A stretch of DNA of 64,000 nucleotides from positions 5,587,001 to 5,651,000 of the forward strand of contig NC_092674.1 of assembly GCF_964355755.1 (NCBI RefSeq), written 5' to 3'. The translations under genes were made by a program, and so were the position numbers. Within the stretch, counting starts at the first letter, position 1. Each line of letters begins with the position of its first letter. The DNA comes from Antedon mediterranea. Its lineage: Eukaryota > Echinodermata > Crinoidea > Comatulida > Antedonidae. Under the pieces are notes generated by a model that was not told the origin of the DNA, ran no database searches, and worked only from the letters and a program-made list of their open reading frames with translations. Shown in pieces: positions 15,500 to 28,150 of this stretch.

Positions 15500-15778
15500 T
15501 GTGTCAGGTCAGGTCATCATGTTAACTAAAATCATGTCATTGTGCTAACTAAGGTCATGTCATATGTTAACTAAGGTCATGTCATGTTAACCAAGGTGTT
15601 ATGTTAACTAAGGTCATGTCATGTTAACCAAGGTCATGTCATTATGTTAACCAAGGTGTTATTATGTTAACTAATGTCTTGTCATATGTTAACTTGGGAC
15701 ATATTATGTTAACTAAGGATATGTCATTATGTTAACAATGCCTTGGTAACTGAGGTCATGTCATCATATTAACTCCTA
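15500..15778. repeat. degenerate minisatellite of AGGTCATGTCAT / ATGTTAACTA
   Basis: About a dozen diverged units of roughly 20-26 bp combine 'aaggtcatgtcat' with 'atgttaacta/c'. AGGTCA, the nuclear-receptor half-site, occurs about seven times. The first two are adjacent at about 15506-15518. Confidence 0.75.
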
Positions 15779-16458
15779 TCATTCCATCGGGGCAAATCAA
15801 CTCAGGACGTTTCCCGTTGGGTAACATACTGTGTAAAAAACTTTATATGAAGGTTCCTTTCCATATTAAATCTATGAAAATATAAAATTAATATTTAGTA
15901 CAATAGTAAGTTTGTAGTTTTTGAAAATATTGTAAACCGAATGTGATTGGTAACTTTAATAGTATGTATTTCCACAATGTATCTCAACAAGCTGATGAAA
16001 AATGAAGAGATTTATTTAAACCCCTCTAGGGACAATAGAACATGATAAATTTACAATTTTTTCTATTTTTTTTTCTCTGGTTTTTATCGTATGGTAATCT
16101 GGCATATTTCCATAAACTTGTGCAGGGAATCAAACAGCATTTCCCGAACCTAATCCCTGCGGAATGATGACAACAAATGTTGCAGTAGATTTATGACATG
16201 ATTTGATATGATCAGACACTCACTTTATTCAGTGTGGTATAAATAAACACAATACAGATACTCAAAATTAATAAATGCATCAAAGTTTACACAACTGGTT
16301 ACTATTAAAGTGGAATCTGTATTGTATATACCAATATCAGGGAATGTCAAAGTTCAAATGATGTTCTTGTTTATACAAAAGTTACTACAGTACTGCAAAA
16401 AAAAAAATGAAAAAATTGAAAACATAGTCATAATAACACCCCTTATAGTTAAATGAAT

Positions 16459-16606
16459 CAAGGCCGTAGCGAGAGGTTAAAAACAGACGAGGAAATCCGA
16501 AAAGGTACTTTAAATATAATGATTATCAATATATAATATGACGATCTGTGCTGGGGATGGGGTGGGTTGCGTTTGCCTCGTCTACCTCCTGCTGGCTACG
16601 GCCCTG
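16459..16606. mobile_element. MITE with GGCCGTAGC ends
   Basis: CAAGGCCGTAGC at 16459-16470 is the near inverse of GCTACGGCCCTG at 16595-16606. The inner words 'gaggttaaa' and 'acgagg' versus 'cctcgtctacctc' are also partly inverse. No clear target duplication and no ORF. Confidence 0.6.
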
Positions 16607-17930
16607 ACTATTGTTTTAAAGAGAAATCTATTGTGTTGTATACTAGTACCATGGAAGTTCCATTATAGTAACATCTTAACTTTAGCATTCTAGATAGAAA
16701 GGCTTCGCATAATGCAACTTTTGTTATTTTGTTGTATTTTCAGTATATTATATACGATACAAAGATAAATATCTGCATACACATTTAAACGTGGATCTCG
16801 AATACACCAGCAGTAAATCAACTGATACTAAGTATCCGTCAATGACAGCCATGTGTCTTCGTAAAAAGATGGCTTCCAGAACAGTAACGTAACAGTAACA
16901 CTTGCCATAGGTAAGTCCTATGTTTTTTTTACAGCTAATAACAAAAATTACGATAACCAGTAACAAAAATTGTGTTTATAAATAGTTTATTTGTAAGTAA
17001 TACAATATCTTATACATTATAGATTCGTAGTAGTGGTTTTATTAAGTTTCACCATAATGTTACAGTAACTTGTTCAGGCATTTAAATAAGCCTATAGCGC
17101 CACCAATAGTCTTCAAACTTTATAAACTTTGCTTTGATATAGTGGGTTGAATTATTATTTCCATATGTGCTGTATTCATTTCATCAAATGTCATAGTTTT
17201 TACTTCAACCTATCCAATACATACAAACATTTAATAGCAATAGACTACAAAGGTATTATTAAAAGGATTACTATTATCATAATTTACGTGTTCTGACCAT
17301 TTAGGCCTATTTATTTATTCTTTTTGACTGGATTTATTGTACTGCTTTTCAAAATCGGCCAGTTACAAGGTTTAAAAATAAAGAATAATTAAAACATATA
17401 TAACATATGTAGAAAAATAAAAGCATACTTAAATTTGAAAAATATATACAGAAAAATGAAAAACAATTTTTCTTTTGTATAAAAAATACATACATATATT
17501 CAAAGAAGATGAGATATGTCACATGTGTACAATTAAATTGTCCCTTGTAAACCTGTTGAGATTGTCCCATTGATGGTAGAAAGCGACATTTTACAATTGG
17601 AGTATTTATGAATGTATCAACTGTGACTCAGCCATACAGTACTGGTCAGAGGACTTTCGACATTCCCGCTCGTGTTTTTCTGCTGTTTTTTTTAGAGTGT
17701 TTGTGGAGTGTTTCTGGAGTGTTTATCGAGGGATCGAACGATCGAGTGCTGACCTCGACCAGCGAAGCATGAACGTTTTACAACAACAATAGAAATCAAT
17801 CATACGTACACAATATATGAGCCCTTTTTATCTTTAGATTTCCGACACTGCTTACCTTCTCTTACACGGCCACTCCTTGATAGTCATTCTTTAAATAAGA
17901 TATTTATTTGTAGAATGATGGATGAAACTA
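16607..17930. other. AT-rich stretch, no gene seen
   Basis: The minus frames at 16748 and 17349 are AT-driven. A GC-richer patch at 17640-17780 contains 'gagtgtttgtggagtgtttc' duplications but is not recognised. Confidence 0.5.
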
Positions 17931-17934
17931 AGCC

Positions 17935-18200
17935 AGGACTGTTTAAAGCACGTTGATTGGTCCTAAGATTGATCATGAGCTTTTCTCGTCCAAACCAGAG
18001 GAAAGGCATGGGCCAATACGTCTGAGGCAGACACTAGATGCAGGGCCTGCCATAAGAGTCAGCAGTGCTGATTTAAAATGCCTAATTGGACCCCAGCTCC
18101 ATATACAGTACACGATATTCCCAGATGATCTCAAATCCAAGCTCTAACCAGGCCCAGCGTTACTTATTTGCTTGCTTGTTTCAACGTGGTAGAGCCGCAT
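17935..18200 (-). mobile_element. 5S-rRNA-headed SINE, copy 1
   Basis: Read on the minus strand from 18200 it begins GCGGCTCTACCACGTTGAA, matching the 5' part of animal 5S rRNA. It continues AACGCTGGGCCTGGTTAG, AGCTTGGATTTGAGATCA and TCTGGGAATA, matching the internal Pol III promoter half. A non-5S body follows (ccagctc... to ...cctggctta) shared with 43925-44230. An internal piece of the 5S head is missing, so it is a diverged SINE3-type element. The plus ORF at 17953 is an artefact of it. Confidence 0.8.
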
Positions 18201-18954
18201 AGAAAAATAGAATGATAACGCTGAGAATACGATTCGTAAACTTTACTCTATTAACCTTAGCATTGTCATTGTCCCTAACGTCATTAAATCCAATTTTATC
18301 TCTTTAATGCTTTTATTCAATGTACGGCCCAACCTCATTATGTTGTTTTATATGCATGTCACTGCCTGTACAATGTTTAGTGAAACAACAAGTTTATAGG
18401 ATGTAATTTTTTATTTATTTGATTTTAATCTTTACTACAATGCCCTGTTCCTTTGTCCTGACGGCAATTTGCTATATTAAAGTTCTGTCAAGACAGCTGT
18501 TAATTTTCAGAGTTTCCCATAGTACCCATAAGTCCTAAGGCTATATAAGTATAGTCATGTCCATTTAGGTTAATTTTCTTGTAGACAGTCCAATTATGCT
18601 TGTAAAATTTAACAATTTATTTCGACTTGTGAGTTTTGTGCTTTGCTTCTTGAGTGTTGTGTAAAGAGACAATGTAATTAAGCATATGCTTTATGTCTGT
18701 TTTACTATAGCCAGGTGTACTTAATGCATCAGAATAGTGAGTGTTGATAAACTTTGTAAAGAAACTTTCACTGTATAGAATCAAATAAAATTGTGGTACG
18801 AACCTTTAAATGACTCATTAACATCTTATCCATGGTCATAAGAAAAATAGCATGGCAGGCCTTTGGTATTTTCGCATACAACTCAAATCTATTTCGCTGC
18901 ACCATCTCACTCTCTGAACATGCCTTACTAGCCAATCAACTAAGCTTGTAAATA

Positions 18955-19076
18955 CAATAAAACCTATGGGGACACTTTCGGGACTCTAAATTAGGGTGAT
19001 GTTCAAATTTTCCCCTCATTCATTTCATGGAAATGTGTCCCTTTAATAGGGTTGTCCCAAAGGACGGGCTCTACTG
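18955..19076. mobile_element. 122-bp pogo/Tigger-like MITE
   Basis: It begins CAATAAAACCTATGGGGACA and ends with GGACGGGCTCTACTG. TA is found directly outside both ends (18953-18954 and 19077-19078). The form 'CA-TAGA-CC---GGGGACA' is typical of pogo/Tigger-like MITEs. Confidence 0.65.
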
Positions 19077-19079
19077 TAG

Positions 19080-20905
19080 GTAAACATATGATACATGCCT
19101 ATTATAGACTTGGACCAGTCAGTTTTCAATATATCCCCAAGGCTTCTGTTTTGAAATCTGTAACAAGCATTGTTTTTTTCTGTGACCCAATTATTTAAAA
19201 AAATATGTATTTAATGTTTGTGACCTAATTACACTGCTAGTTGGCCTAGTAATATTGTCTTCGTCTATCTTAAGAAACGTTCTGTAAAATACCTTTTCAC
19301 CCCAATTGTCGCCATCAATATCTACACCTATCTAAACCTTTCTTCTGTAATTAGCAATTGTCTCGAGGTCTTACCAGTGTGTAGAAGTGTGTTATATAAA
19401 TATTGCCCCAAACTATTAAGACGTTGGAGAAACATTAGGTATTATTGTATACTGATTGGAGACACTTTATCAGGAATTTGATCGTCTGTTCCCCCCAGGC
19501 TTGGCACCTTCTGGGCTTGGCGTCTTCTGGGCTTGGAATATGTGCCATTGTGATCATAGCTCCCTCTGTTAGCACAGTCAAAAGTTTAATACTGGATAAG
19601 TTATCTTACATTTAAAGTTTTAGTTTTCTTTACTCTATATTCCCGTATAATTTGATTGTTTTTATTGTTAGATATTTCAATCAATATTTTGAGAATTGGC
19701 ATACCTTTTTGTACTACCTTCACTTTAAAATTCTTCTACATACATCAACTTGCCAGGCATCATTGAGGTCTCAGACCATATTTGTTTGTACTCACTCGGT
19801 CAACAGCAAAATTGCTATTAAATAGGTCTACCCAGCAAACAAATTTCATCTACATCCACGGGACTAAAGCAATCTTTTCTTTCCCTATTGTATAGTTTCA
19901 TTTTTACACAGCTACGCGTATATCGGTTGGCGCTTAGCTGCGTGGAGCGCCGTGAAAACAAAACATTGACATTCAATTGGATTTGCTTGTGCCGTACCGG
20001 AACCGTGCCAGAACAGGTGTGAAAAACCCTTTACGTTCACATGTCCCTTTTATTGGGAAAAAGAACCCCCTGTAAATGTCTTGCTTTGCACCCCCACCCC
20101 CTCCTATCATATACCGTTTATTGTATACTTAAGGGTATATTCGTATACCGTTTTTGTATACTTAAGGGTATATAAACTTTACCTCCTGACTGAGATACTA
20201 AAAGTAAGAAAATACATGCTATCACATTTCAACCAATGATTATATCCACATCTGTGAGTAGCATATAATTTATTATGAATATTAAAAATCTGTAATTTGA
20301 TATTCATTGATATTTAGAAGCTACTTTAATGATAATAAAATTCACATGTGCGTTGTAAGTAGAGAAATTTAGCCTTAGTATAAGACCATCACCTAAACCG
20401 TTTCTATTATTTTAGTATATTATCCAGGTATGAAATAATGAAATATAGACAGAGAATCTCGTAAATCCATTGGCTCCATTTCTCATATCGATTGATTTTC
20501 TGTTTTATCCAAAACGAGAAAATTTATAGATCGTGAAATTGATCGCGAGTGATCAAACATTTACAAAAATGATGTATGAAATCTTCTTTTTGCATTATAT
20601 CACAGAAAGAAAATTGCTGAATTTATGTTCCTCATTAATCAACAAGATGACAATTGACATTTGAAAAAAAATGTATTGTGTATGAGTTGGGGGTGAGTTT
20701 ATCTTTTATGTACATGTTACAAGAGAAATTACTAACTAAACTTTAAATGAGTTTGTGAGTATTGCTACCTTGTTTATTTAAACAGTTATATTCTGAAATA
20801 CCTGATATTTTAGTGCAATTGGAGAGAGGGGTTGAATTTTGGAATTGTTTCTTGTTGGTTCTTATAGGCCTATCCTAAATTCACTACTGGTATTCGATTA
20901 ATGTA
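19080..20905. other. AT-rich stretch with a small duplication
   Basis: A ~35-bp direct duplication at about 20112-20176 has core 'tgtatacttaagggtatat' and each copy starts 'ataccgttt'. 'cttctgggcttggc' is repeated near 19500-19540. No gene is seen. The patch at 19900-20100 is GC-richer without an ORF. Confidence 0.55.
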
Positions 20906-20910
20906 GCAGT

Positions 20911-21432
20911 GGTATGGAGATACAAGGATGAGGGTATGGAGATACAAGGATGAGTTATGGAGATACAAGGGTGTGGGTATAGAGATACAAGGGTGGGGGT
21001 ATGGAGATACAAGAGTGGGGGTATGGAGATACAAGGGTGGGGGTATGGAGATACAAGGGTGGGGGTATGGAGATACAAGGGTGGGGTATGGAGATACGAG
21101 GGTGGGGGTATGGAGATACGAGGGTGGGGGTATGGAGATACGAGGGTGGGGGTATGGAGATACGAGGGTGGGGGTATGGAGATACGAGGGTGGGGTATGG
21201 AGATACGAGGGTGGGGGTATGGAGATACGAGGGTGGGGGTATGGAGATACGAGGGTGGGGGTATGGAGATACGAGGGTGGGGGTATGGAGATACGAGGGT
21301 GGGGGTATGGAGATACGAGGGTGGGGGTATGGAGATACGAGGGTGGGGGTATGGAGATACGAGGGTGGGGGTATGGAGATACGAGGGTGGGGGTATGGAG
21401 ATACGAGGGTGGGGGTAGGGGGTATAGAGATA
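20911..21432. repeat. G-rich 22-bp minisatellite, about 23 copies
   Basis: The unit is GAGATACRAGGGTGGGGGTA plus TG (22 bp), with strong purine and G bias on the plus strand. The first eight copies have CAAG and the next fifteen have CGAG; a last degenerate copy closes the array. A few copies are one or two bases shorter. Because 22 is not a multiple of 3 and the unit lacks stops, long frames stay open in all three plus frames and on the minus strand. None is a supported gene. Confidence 0.95.
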
Positions 21433-22905
21433 TGGTTTGGGTATATAGGTATGGGGATATTGAGATATTCAAGTAATAGTTAATCTGAAAGACAGACATT
21501 TAAGCAGAGGTCCAATAATGTTTAATCAAACAAATATTGTATTTCTTGTAGTTTATGATTTGAGAATGACTGCAGTAAACAACGGCACACCTGAATTATT
21601 TTTCCAAAGGAGTGTAGGCTAACAACAAAATCTTATATTGCCACTTTGTTTATTGGAATGGCTTATATAAAAAGTAATTGTATTCTATGTAACTCAACTG
21701 CAGTGATTTAAACATAGTCATTGATTCCCAAAATGATATGGTAGATTTACACAAAGATCTATTATACTAATCCTGAAGGCATTTCTGGGATAAAACATTG
21801 ATAATAAAATAATAAATGATACAAAAGATGAAATAGAAATAGGTTAAGTGCTTATTATACGTAATCATTTAAGTGGTTTTTATCATCATTTTATCAAGTA
21901 ATGTTCGGGCAAATTTTTCCTGAATATTCTTTCATTAAATTCTTCCATTATGAGTATAGATGTTTTATGGAAATGCAAATTTCTGTACGATTTCTTCCTT
22001 AATTTTAACGGCGTAATGCCCCTCTCTGTTTTTAGGTCAACAGCCGGGAATTAAAATATAATGATATTGACATTATCGTTTGACATTTAAATGGAAATAC
22101 TCATTTCTAGAAAACTTCTTCCTTTAGTTTTCAAGGATGACGGAAACTGATGTCGGTTGTAAATGATATTTATTCATTATGATCGTAAATTAGAGGAGTT
22201 TTATTTTTCTTCTAAAAAGGAAAACACTTCCTATGTATACAAGGATATAGGTATAACAGTATTGTTCTTTCCTTATCATATTCATCTTTTAGGGGACAAA
22301 AAGTTAATTAGATAAGGAAAATGTAAACTGTTCTTTTTCAATGATCTTATCTAATTTCTGGAAAATTTCTTAGTTAATTATAAAATAAGTTATATGGATG
22401 ATAAAATCTTTGGCAATGCTAGTTAGTCTAGTGTGTCTAGAATTCTCACGTCTGAGGTCGGTTTGGATGACTATCATTGTCTCATCTTCACCACATTTAA
22501 TTTTAGTTTTGCAACCCACAGCATTCTCTCAGTTACTGTACTGTACTCTTAAAATATAAGCCCACTGTTGGGTATAAGATATATGTCATGGATGACCCAA
22601 TTTCATATAAAAGTGGGTCATACCCAAATTAGTATGCAACATATATTAATTATTTTGTAGGAAAGACATGATTGAATGATGACTCTTTTGCAATTAAGCT
22701 ACCAGTATTGGTAGTAATAATTGAGAGAGCTTTCAATTTGTGACAATCAACGACCTAGGAACAAGTTATTATATATGTTAATTAATTGTGCGCATGTGGG
22801 ACATGCTTTCTCACTCTAGTGTATTCCACAATACAGTTTTATAGTTTTTAGGTCAAACAGCAACCACATTGAGTATGTCCTGAGTTGAATCGAAACTTTC
22901 TAATA
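21433..22905. other. AT-rich stretch, no gene seen
   Basis: No ORF of interest. 'ataagcccactgttgggtat' and 'aaagtgggtcatacccaaat' near 22556-22628 form weak inverse words. Confidence 0.5.
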
Positions 22906-22942
22906 CTAGATGGTACGCTCGCTTCGCTCGCGTACCATCTAG
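22906..22942. repeat. 37-nt palindrome with 13-bp arms
   Basis: CTAGATGGTACGC and GCGTACCATCTAG are perfect inverses around an 11-nt core TCGCTTCGCTC. It would form a stable hairpin and is strikingly CpG-rich for its surroundings. Confidence 0.9.
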
Positions 22943-24190
22943 GTCGTGCCCACAGATGGTTCTCGAATACACAGTGATTTCAGCGTAACAAAACTGGCGA
23001 TTTCAAATGTACGTACCGCAGGACTATAGGCGGGACTATAGGCCTATACATCGTCGTTTACAGAAACGAATAAATAGACACGATGATTTATGTAGTCAAC
23101 TAAAATTAGCACCCTGGGAATTACTTCCGAAGGAGAAACTTATCACAAAATGAGTCCAAGTTTTTGATTTGGACTCATTTAAAGAAACCCAATTTGTGTT
23201 TTGTATAGTAACATTAGGGTTGAGGGATGGGAAAGCGGATAGGTACAAAGAGGAACAATTTTTAAATATATTCTTTATCCACTCAGTAACGAAATATTTT
23301 TTTCATGTTTTATAGGCCTATAAATAATATACCTCTAAATACAGTAAAACATTTGCGATTTAATACTTTTTTTATTTTATTTATTTATTTATTTCTTTTA
23401 AATATTCATTGTACACTAATTTTCCCCGTGTATGGCAAGAGATTCCTAATTATATTAGAGAACATTCTTTATTTAGTTTAGTTAAAACTGTCACTGTCAT
23501 AATCGATTGAAATATTAAAGTACCATGTCACGATACACCACTACGACGTTTATATTTGGTAATTATTAATTAATACAAACGTTGAGAAAGAACTGTCAGT
23601 ATAAAGTTTATTTGTATATAATAATGTGTTTATATATCTAACAGTAGAGCCTATCCACAATCTCGCAAGTTTATTCTCAAAGGGCCCATATATTTACCTA
23701 CCGTATGTGTTAAACCAAGGGCTCATAAATTTACCTACAGTACTTGTGTTAAACCAAGCTCTGGCAGACTGAGAGATTGGGATGTTCCATTCATCGCAAA
23801 TCAATAGATTTGTATAATCGTATATTAAATCTATCAAAATAGTATTTTTTAAAGAAAATCGGCCTGTCTTCAACATTATGATGGTGTACTCTAGCTGTTC
23901 AACCGGTTTTCAGCTATTAAAAACAATTATCGTAGGAGGAGATAGGAAAATGCGAAGCCTCCTCGCATTTTTGTGGCGGGTATTTTTCAAGATGGACATC
24001 CATTATACAGTGTATACCACGGTCGGAAAACACCCCTATTTGGGGCAAATCTTGGAACCTAAATTCGTTTTAACCGTCAATAACTTATTATCTAACTTAA
24101 TTTAATTAGTAAACAGGGTTACATCAGGTGGTTAAAATCAGTACCGAATGTACGAACCAACTTTATATACCATCGAGTAAAAATTATAGA
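22943..24190. other. AT-rich stretch, no gene supported
   Basis: 'ggcgggactata' and 'ggactataggc' are repeated at 23020-23045. The frame at 23878-24105 on the plus strand lacks recognisable features. Nothing else. Confidence 0.5.
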
Positions 24191-24200
24191 AGTAAGGCGC

Positions 24201-24806
24201 GTATATGTAATCGGTACCGTGTGTTTGTTTGTTAGCAGGATTACTCAAAAAGATCTTTACCAAAATGAATATACAGATAAATATGTGGTAAAGGAACATT
24301 CCATTAAATTTTGGGATCATTTGCGACCACGGTCTTAATTCTGAACCACCTTTTAGTATACTTTTCAGACCTGCTAGTGTTAAAAGATAGGACCAAATTT
24401 TTCAAAAGCCGTCTAGCAGTCTTAAAGTAACAAGTAAAATGAAATTGCATTTTCTCGAGAACTACTTGTCCAAAAAACTTCATTTTTGTACAAGAGGCAA
24501 GAGTTATTATTTGTGATTTGTAATTTTAAAACATAATATGATTTAATGTCCACGTTTTTTGATGCGAGTAGTTTAGAAAACCTATATCTTTTCAAATTCA
24601 CTCGTTTGATTTTCGCATTGTCAACTGAAGCTATTGTTAATTGAAAGGCTGTTACATAACCATTACATCAAACTCGCATACACATGCTTGTAGTGAAATT
24701 AGCCTAAATCAAAAACAGCATTAAGACACACACAAATATATATATATATATATATATATTTTTACCGGAGAAATCTTATGTAGGAGAATTTTACAGTAGG
24801 CGGTAT
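24201..24806 (-). mobile_element. 665-bp repeat, copy 2 (inverted relative to 13.7 kb)
   Basis: The reverse complement follows copy 1 almost throughout, from 'ccgcctactgtaaaattctc' through 'ctacataagatttctccgg' to 'taccgattacatatac'. The (ta)n run at 24738-24762 is longer than in copy 1. The 'atggtcccaa' triplication is only a single diverged unit here. Confidence 0.8.
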
Positions 24807-24810
24807 TTCC

Positions 24811-25480
24811 TTGTCATTATTTATTCAACTGGTCTCTATTTTGAGAAAAGAGCACTTTAAAAAAAAATTCATTTTCCAATTTATAAGGCCTACAAAACGT
24901 TATTTTTCTTTGGTTTATTCTGATGAATGTGGAAAAAGGTAGGCTTAAAAATGTTCCTACACTGAACACTATTTGAAAAATATAGATTATACCATGATTT
25001 CTATGATTTATTTAAGAAATAATGTACAGTAATTTATGACTAACAACATTATCGGAAGTTGCCTGTTTTGCGTTAATATTCATATCATATTACTCATTTT
25101 TAATCAATTGTTAATTTATTTGATAAAGTTTATCTGCCAGACTTCCAAAACCATGTTTCAGTCGATATAATTACCAGTAGCACTTCCTGTTTGTCATCTT
25201 AATGATGACTTCATAATTTACTACTGTACAAAATTAGGCCAATACTTCATATTATTTAAGTACTTCGTCAGTAAAAAATCTTAACATAATTGTGAGGTAT
25301 CCTAGTTGAAAATAACACTTGGATGGATGTCATTGCAGTGGGATTTACCAATCCCGCCCTGGGAATTGATATCCAGATGTACTCCTTCTTGATTCCAGTG
25401 CATTATGCTCAGATCCTACTGGGATAGTGGTTTGGGGTTTGGGCCGTGTTCACACAGGTTACATTGAAATACATGGTATA
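24811..25480. other. AT-rich stretch, no gene seen
   Basis: GC rises at 25330-25460 ('cccgccctgggaatt', 'gtgttcacacaggtt'), perhaps an old MITE, but no paired ends were found. Confidence 0.45.
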
Positions 25481-25484
25481 GGGA

Positions 25485-26090
25485 TACCGTATATTTCGGT
25501 GTATAAGTCGCACTTTTGACACGCAAATTTGACCTTTAAATTAAGGGTGCGTCTTATACACCGAACATAAATGCCTCACCACACAGAGTGTACATATCAT
25601 CACCTCGTTGGCTAGGCCTGAGTAGGCTAGGCCTAGCTACAGTGTACTAACGTAACGGCAACCTGCTTCTGCCTAGTTTTCAAGGCATTTTAGCGTGATG
25701 TTATACTAAATATGATGAAAAGATTTGTTTATTATGGAGCTGTTTTAGGCGCTCCGATAAAATTTCATTTGTAAACGTTTACGATTGGAATCGGTCATGC
25801 ACTCGATGTTGCGGGTGCGAAACTCATGAATAACAAGTTAGAAACAACTTGTTGAGGCTGGGCGCGGCCGAGCCTAGGTAAGAAAAAACTTAAATAAAGG
25901 ACGCCGTTGTAGATATAACAAAATATATTATTACAATAATATTGATTACAATTTAAAAAAAACATTGTTTTGATGAAATATAAGGTGCATTTATACATCG
26001 ACGATATAAAAAATACCGATATTTTACTCTCAGTTAGGGGGTGCGTCTTACTTATACACAGGTGCGACTTATACACCGAAATATACGGTA
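25485..26090. mobile_element. 606-bp MITE with TACCGTATATTTCGG ends
   Basis: TACCGTATATTTCGGTGTAT begins at 25485 and its exact inverse ends at 26090. The pairing continues to about 29 bp (…AAGTCGCAC). Just inside each end a second 'gggtgcgtctta' block occurs on the same strand (about 25544 and 26038), so the subterminal structure is complex. Outer TA may be the target duplication. The 93-codon minus ORF inside is not a gene. Confidence 0.85.
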
Positions 26091-26169
26091 CATTTCAATA
26101 TTAGTAAGTCTATTCAAGGAAAATATTTCACTTAAGTATAATAGTGTATTAATGATGTTAACTCATATC

Positions 26170-26310
26170 TTAAGCTCTGTCTACATTATCAAACTAGTTT
26201 GACAAAAAAGTGTGATATGCCCAAATAAAGTAGTGATATACCCAAATATGGTACCGACATGGCATCATCATATCTATATATGGGCATTTTTTTGTCACAT
26301 AAAGTTAATA
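26170..26310 (-). mobile_element. AGCTCTGTCTACAC-family MITE, copy a
   Basis: It starts TTAAGCTCTGTCTACATTAT. The interior 'atatgcccaaa' and 'tagtgatatacccaaatatg' followed by 'tatatatgggca' is the reverse of the family core. The right end stops after 'tttgtcacataaagtt', so it is truncated. Confidence 0.75.
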
Positions 26311-27935
26311 TTATTATTAATGTTGAAGATAACATGGAATAAGGCGACACTTGTATTAACATTATCAACAAATCTACAAATAATGATCGGATATCACGAT
26401 AAGATGAGCAATCTATATAATCATGACTAACCATAATTAAAGGATGTTATCTATGTTCTCTCGATTATTACTCATTTTCTACCAATCATATTTCAGTAAT
26501 TTTCTGATTATGATTTCACTTGCAAACTTCAGTTAAAGCATGTTTCGACAATCATTTCAATTAGCGTCCCTTTTCGGTATAAAATTGTTTAATGGTCATT
26601 AATATACTGACCAGGAAAAGCTTCTGTGTTATATTGCTTGATTTTATTAAGTCTTCCTTCGTTAATTGATTTCTTTTTTGCGTAGTTTTTAATAAGTTTA
26701 GCCAGAGTGTTATGGTCAAGGTTATTTTTCAGGCATGGTCAATATTTGTTAATAAAAGGTCGGCTTTTAATTTTGGAGTTATTTTTAATTGTTTTGTATG
26801 ATGATGTACAAAATATCTGAGACACATATTTATGCACATCATCATATAGATTTCGAAACATAGAAATGCTTGCATTTTTTTCCATAAAAAAATTGTTTTC
26901 CATCGAATACGTTATGTATCATACTTTAACACACATTTTGTTCTTTGAATAAATAATGATCATACTTAATGTTTGCGCTGCAGGCTTCCCACAATTTACC
27001 CCATAATTAGGTCTTCTGTTATTTAAAAAAAAATAAGAAACAGCCTTGCATTGCACAAAATTCTCTATAATGTTGTGCAAAAGTGCAAAAGAAACATTTA
27101 ATAGAATAATTATATAGAAAATTTAGCATGCAATAGGACTAATATTGAACACCACATGATATTAAATTAACCAATAGTAAAGATACACTCAAGTGTTATT
27201 AAACTTCAATTGAAATCTATGATAAATATAGAATTAAGATTATCGTCTTCTTTATGTTCCTCTGTCTATGAATAATAGTCTGAATGCTATTCTTTCCACC
27301 TAATTGTTTATATGATACTTAATTAATGACTTAATTTAAGATATAAAGACTAATTATTTAAATTGTAAATTTGTCATTGTCTAGTGTCTGTTCTCTAATA
27401 AACGTAATTTTTGTCGTGATAAAATCGCAATAAAACTGATAAATGGTGATGAATTAATGGACTGAGATTAGTATAAGGAGGTGATAAACTTAATTATATT
27501 TGATGCTAGTTAAAAGCTAAAAGGACAATGTACCATGCCACAGCATGTCAGTGTTCAGGGGCTTGGCATTGTTTGGTATAGGGAAAAAGGATATTCAATT
27601 ATTGGGACTAGGTAAAATTCAGCACACACCATTCAGGCATTGTTTTACACATCTGAAATTAGACTCATGCTTTTTGACCCAACTTCAAGCATCTCACGCC
27701 AACATTTTTTCACAAATCTCTTTTTTTTTCAATTTTAGACCAGAAAATGTATTTGTTATATAGATGTGAAGGATATTAAATTACAATGTGCCACAAAATA
27801 AATGTAAATTCACTATTTGTGGGGAGGGAAAATGTTGTATGTTTTCTTAATTTTATTTTTTATTTTCCTGCTGTTAAATATAATTCTACTATACTATTTT
27901 ATTTTATTTTATTTTATGTCTTTAGGCAATGTGGC
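26311..27935. other. AT-rich stretch, no gene seen
   Basis: A (ttta/tttta)n run lies near 27895-27918. Small frames only. Confidence 0.5.
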
Positions 27936-27936
27936 C

Positions 27937-28150
27937 AAGGATTACCAATAGTGAATTAATCACTGTCCTATCAGATAGGTGGTAATCCCCCTGATACATG
28001 GGCTATTGTGTGAACCAGTTCACCGGGGTAACCCCCTACTCTATAACTAATCAATTTCTGAACATGCACATAAATGTGAACCGGGTCAACCAAGACTCTC
28101 CTGAGTGTGAACCAGGTAACTAGAATCACACATGCATTTAGGATTTGACT
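27937..28150. repeat. GC-richer patch with inverse words
   Basis: GGATTACCA (27938) and TGGTAATCC (27980) pair. 'tgtgaacc' recurs near 28010, 28075 and 28110. This suggests a decayed MITE without clear ends. Confidence 0.35.

Noticed and set aside
15500-15778. CRISPR-like array of short repeats
   Set aside because: Units are contiguous and diverged without unique spacers, so it is a decayed minisatellite in a eukaryotic genome.
20870-21499. Overlapping ORFs of 153-209 codons on both strands
   Set aside because: They are forced by a stop-free 22-bp minisatellite. The translations are pure repeat and every frame is open.
25795-26076. 93-codon minus ORF
   Set aside because: Lies inside the 606-bp MITE and its start region is AT-rich element interior; no similarity recognised.
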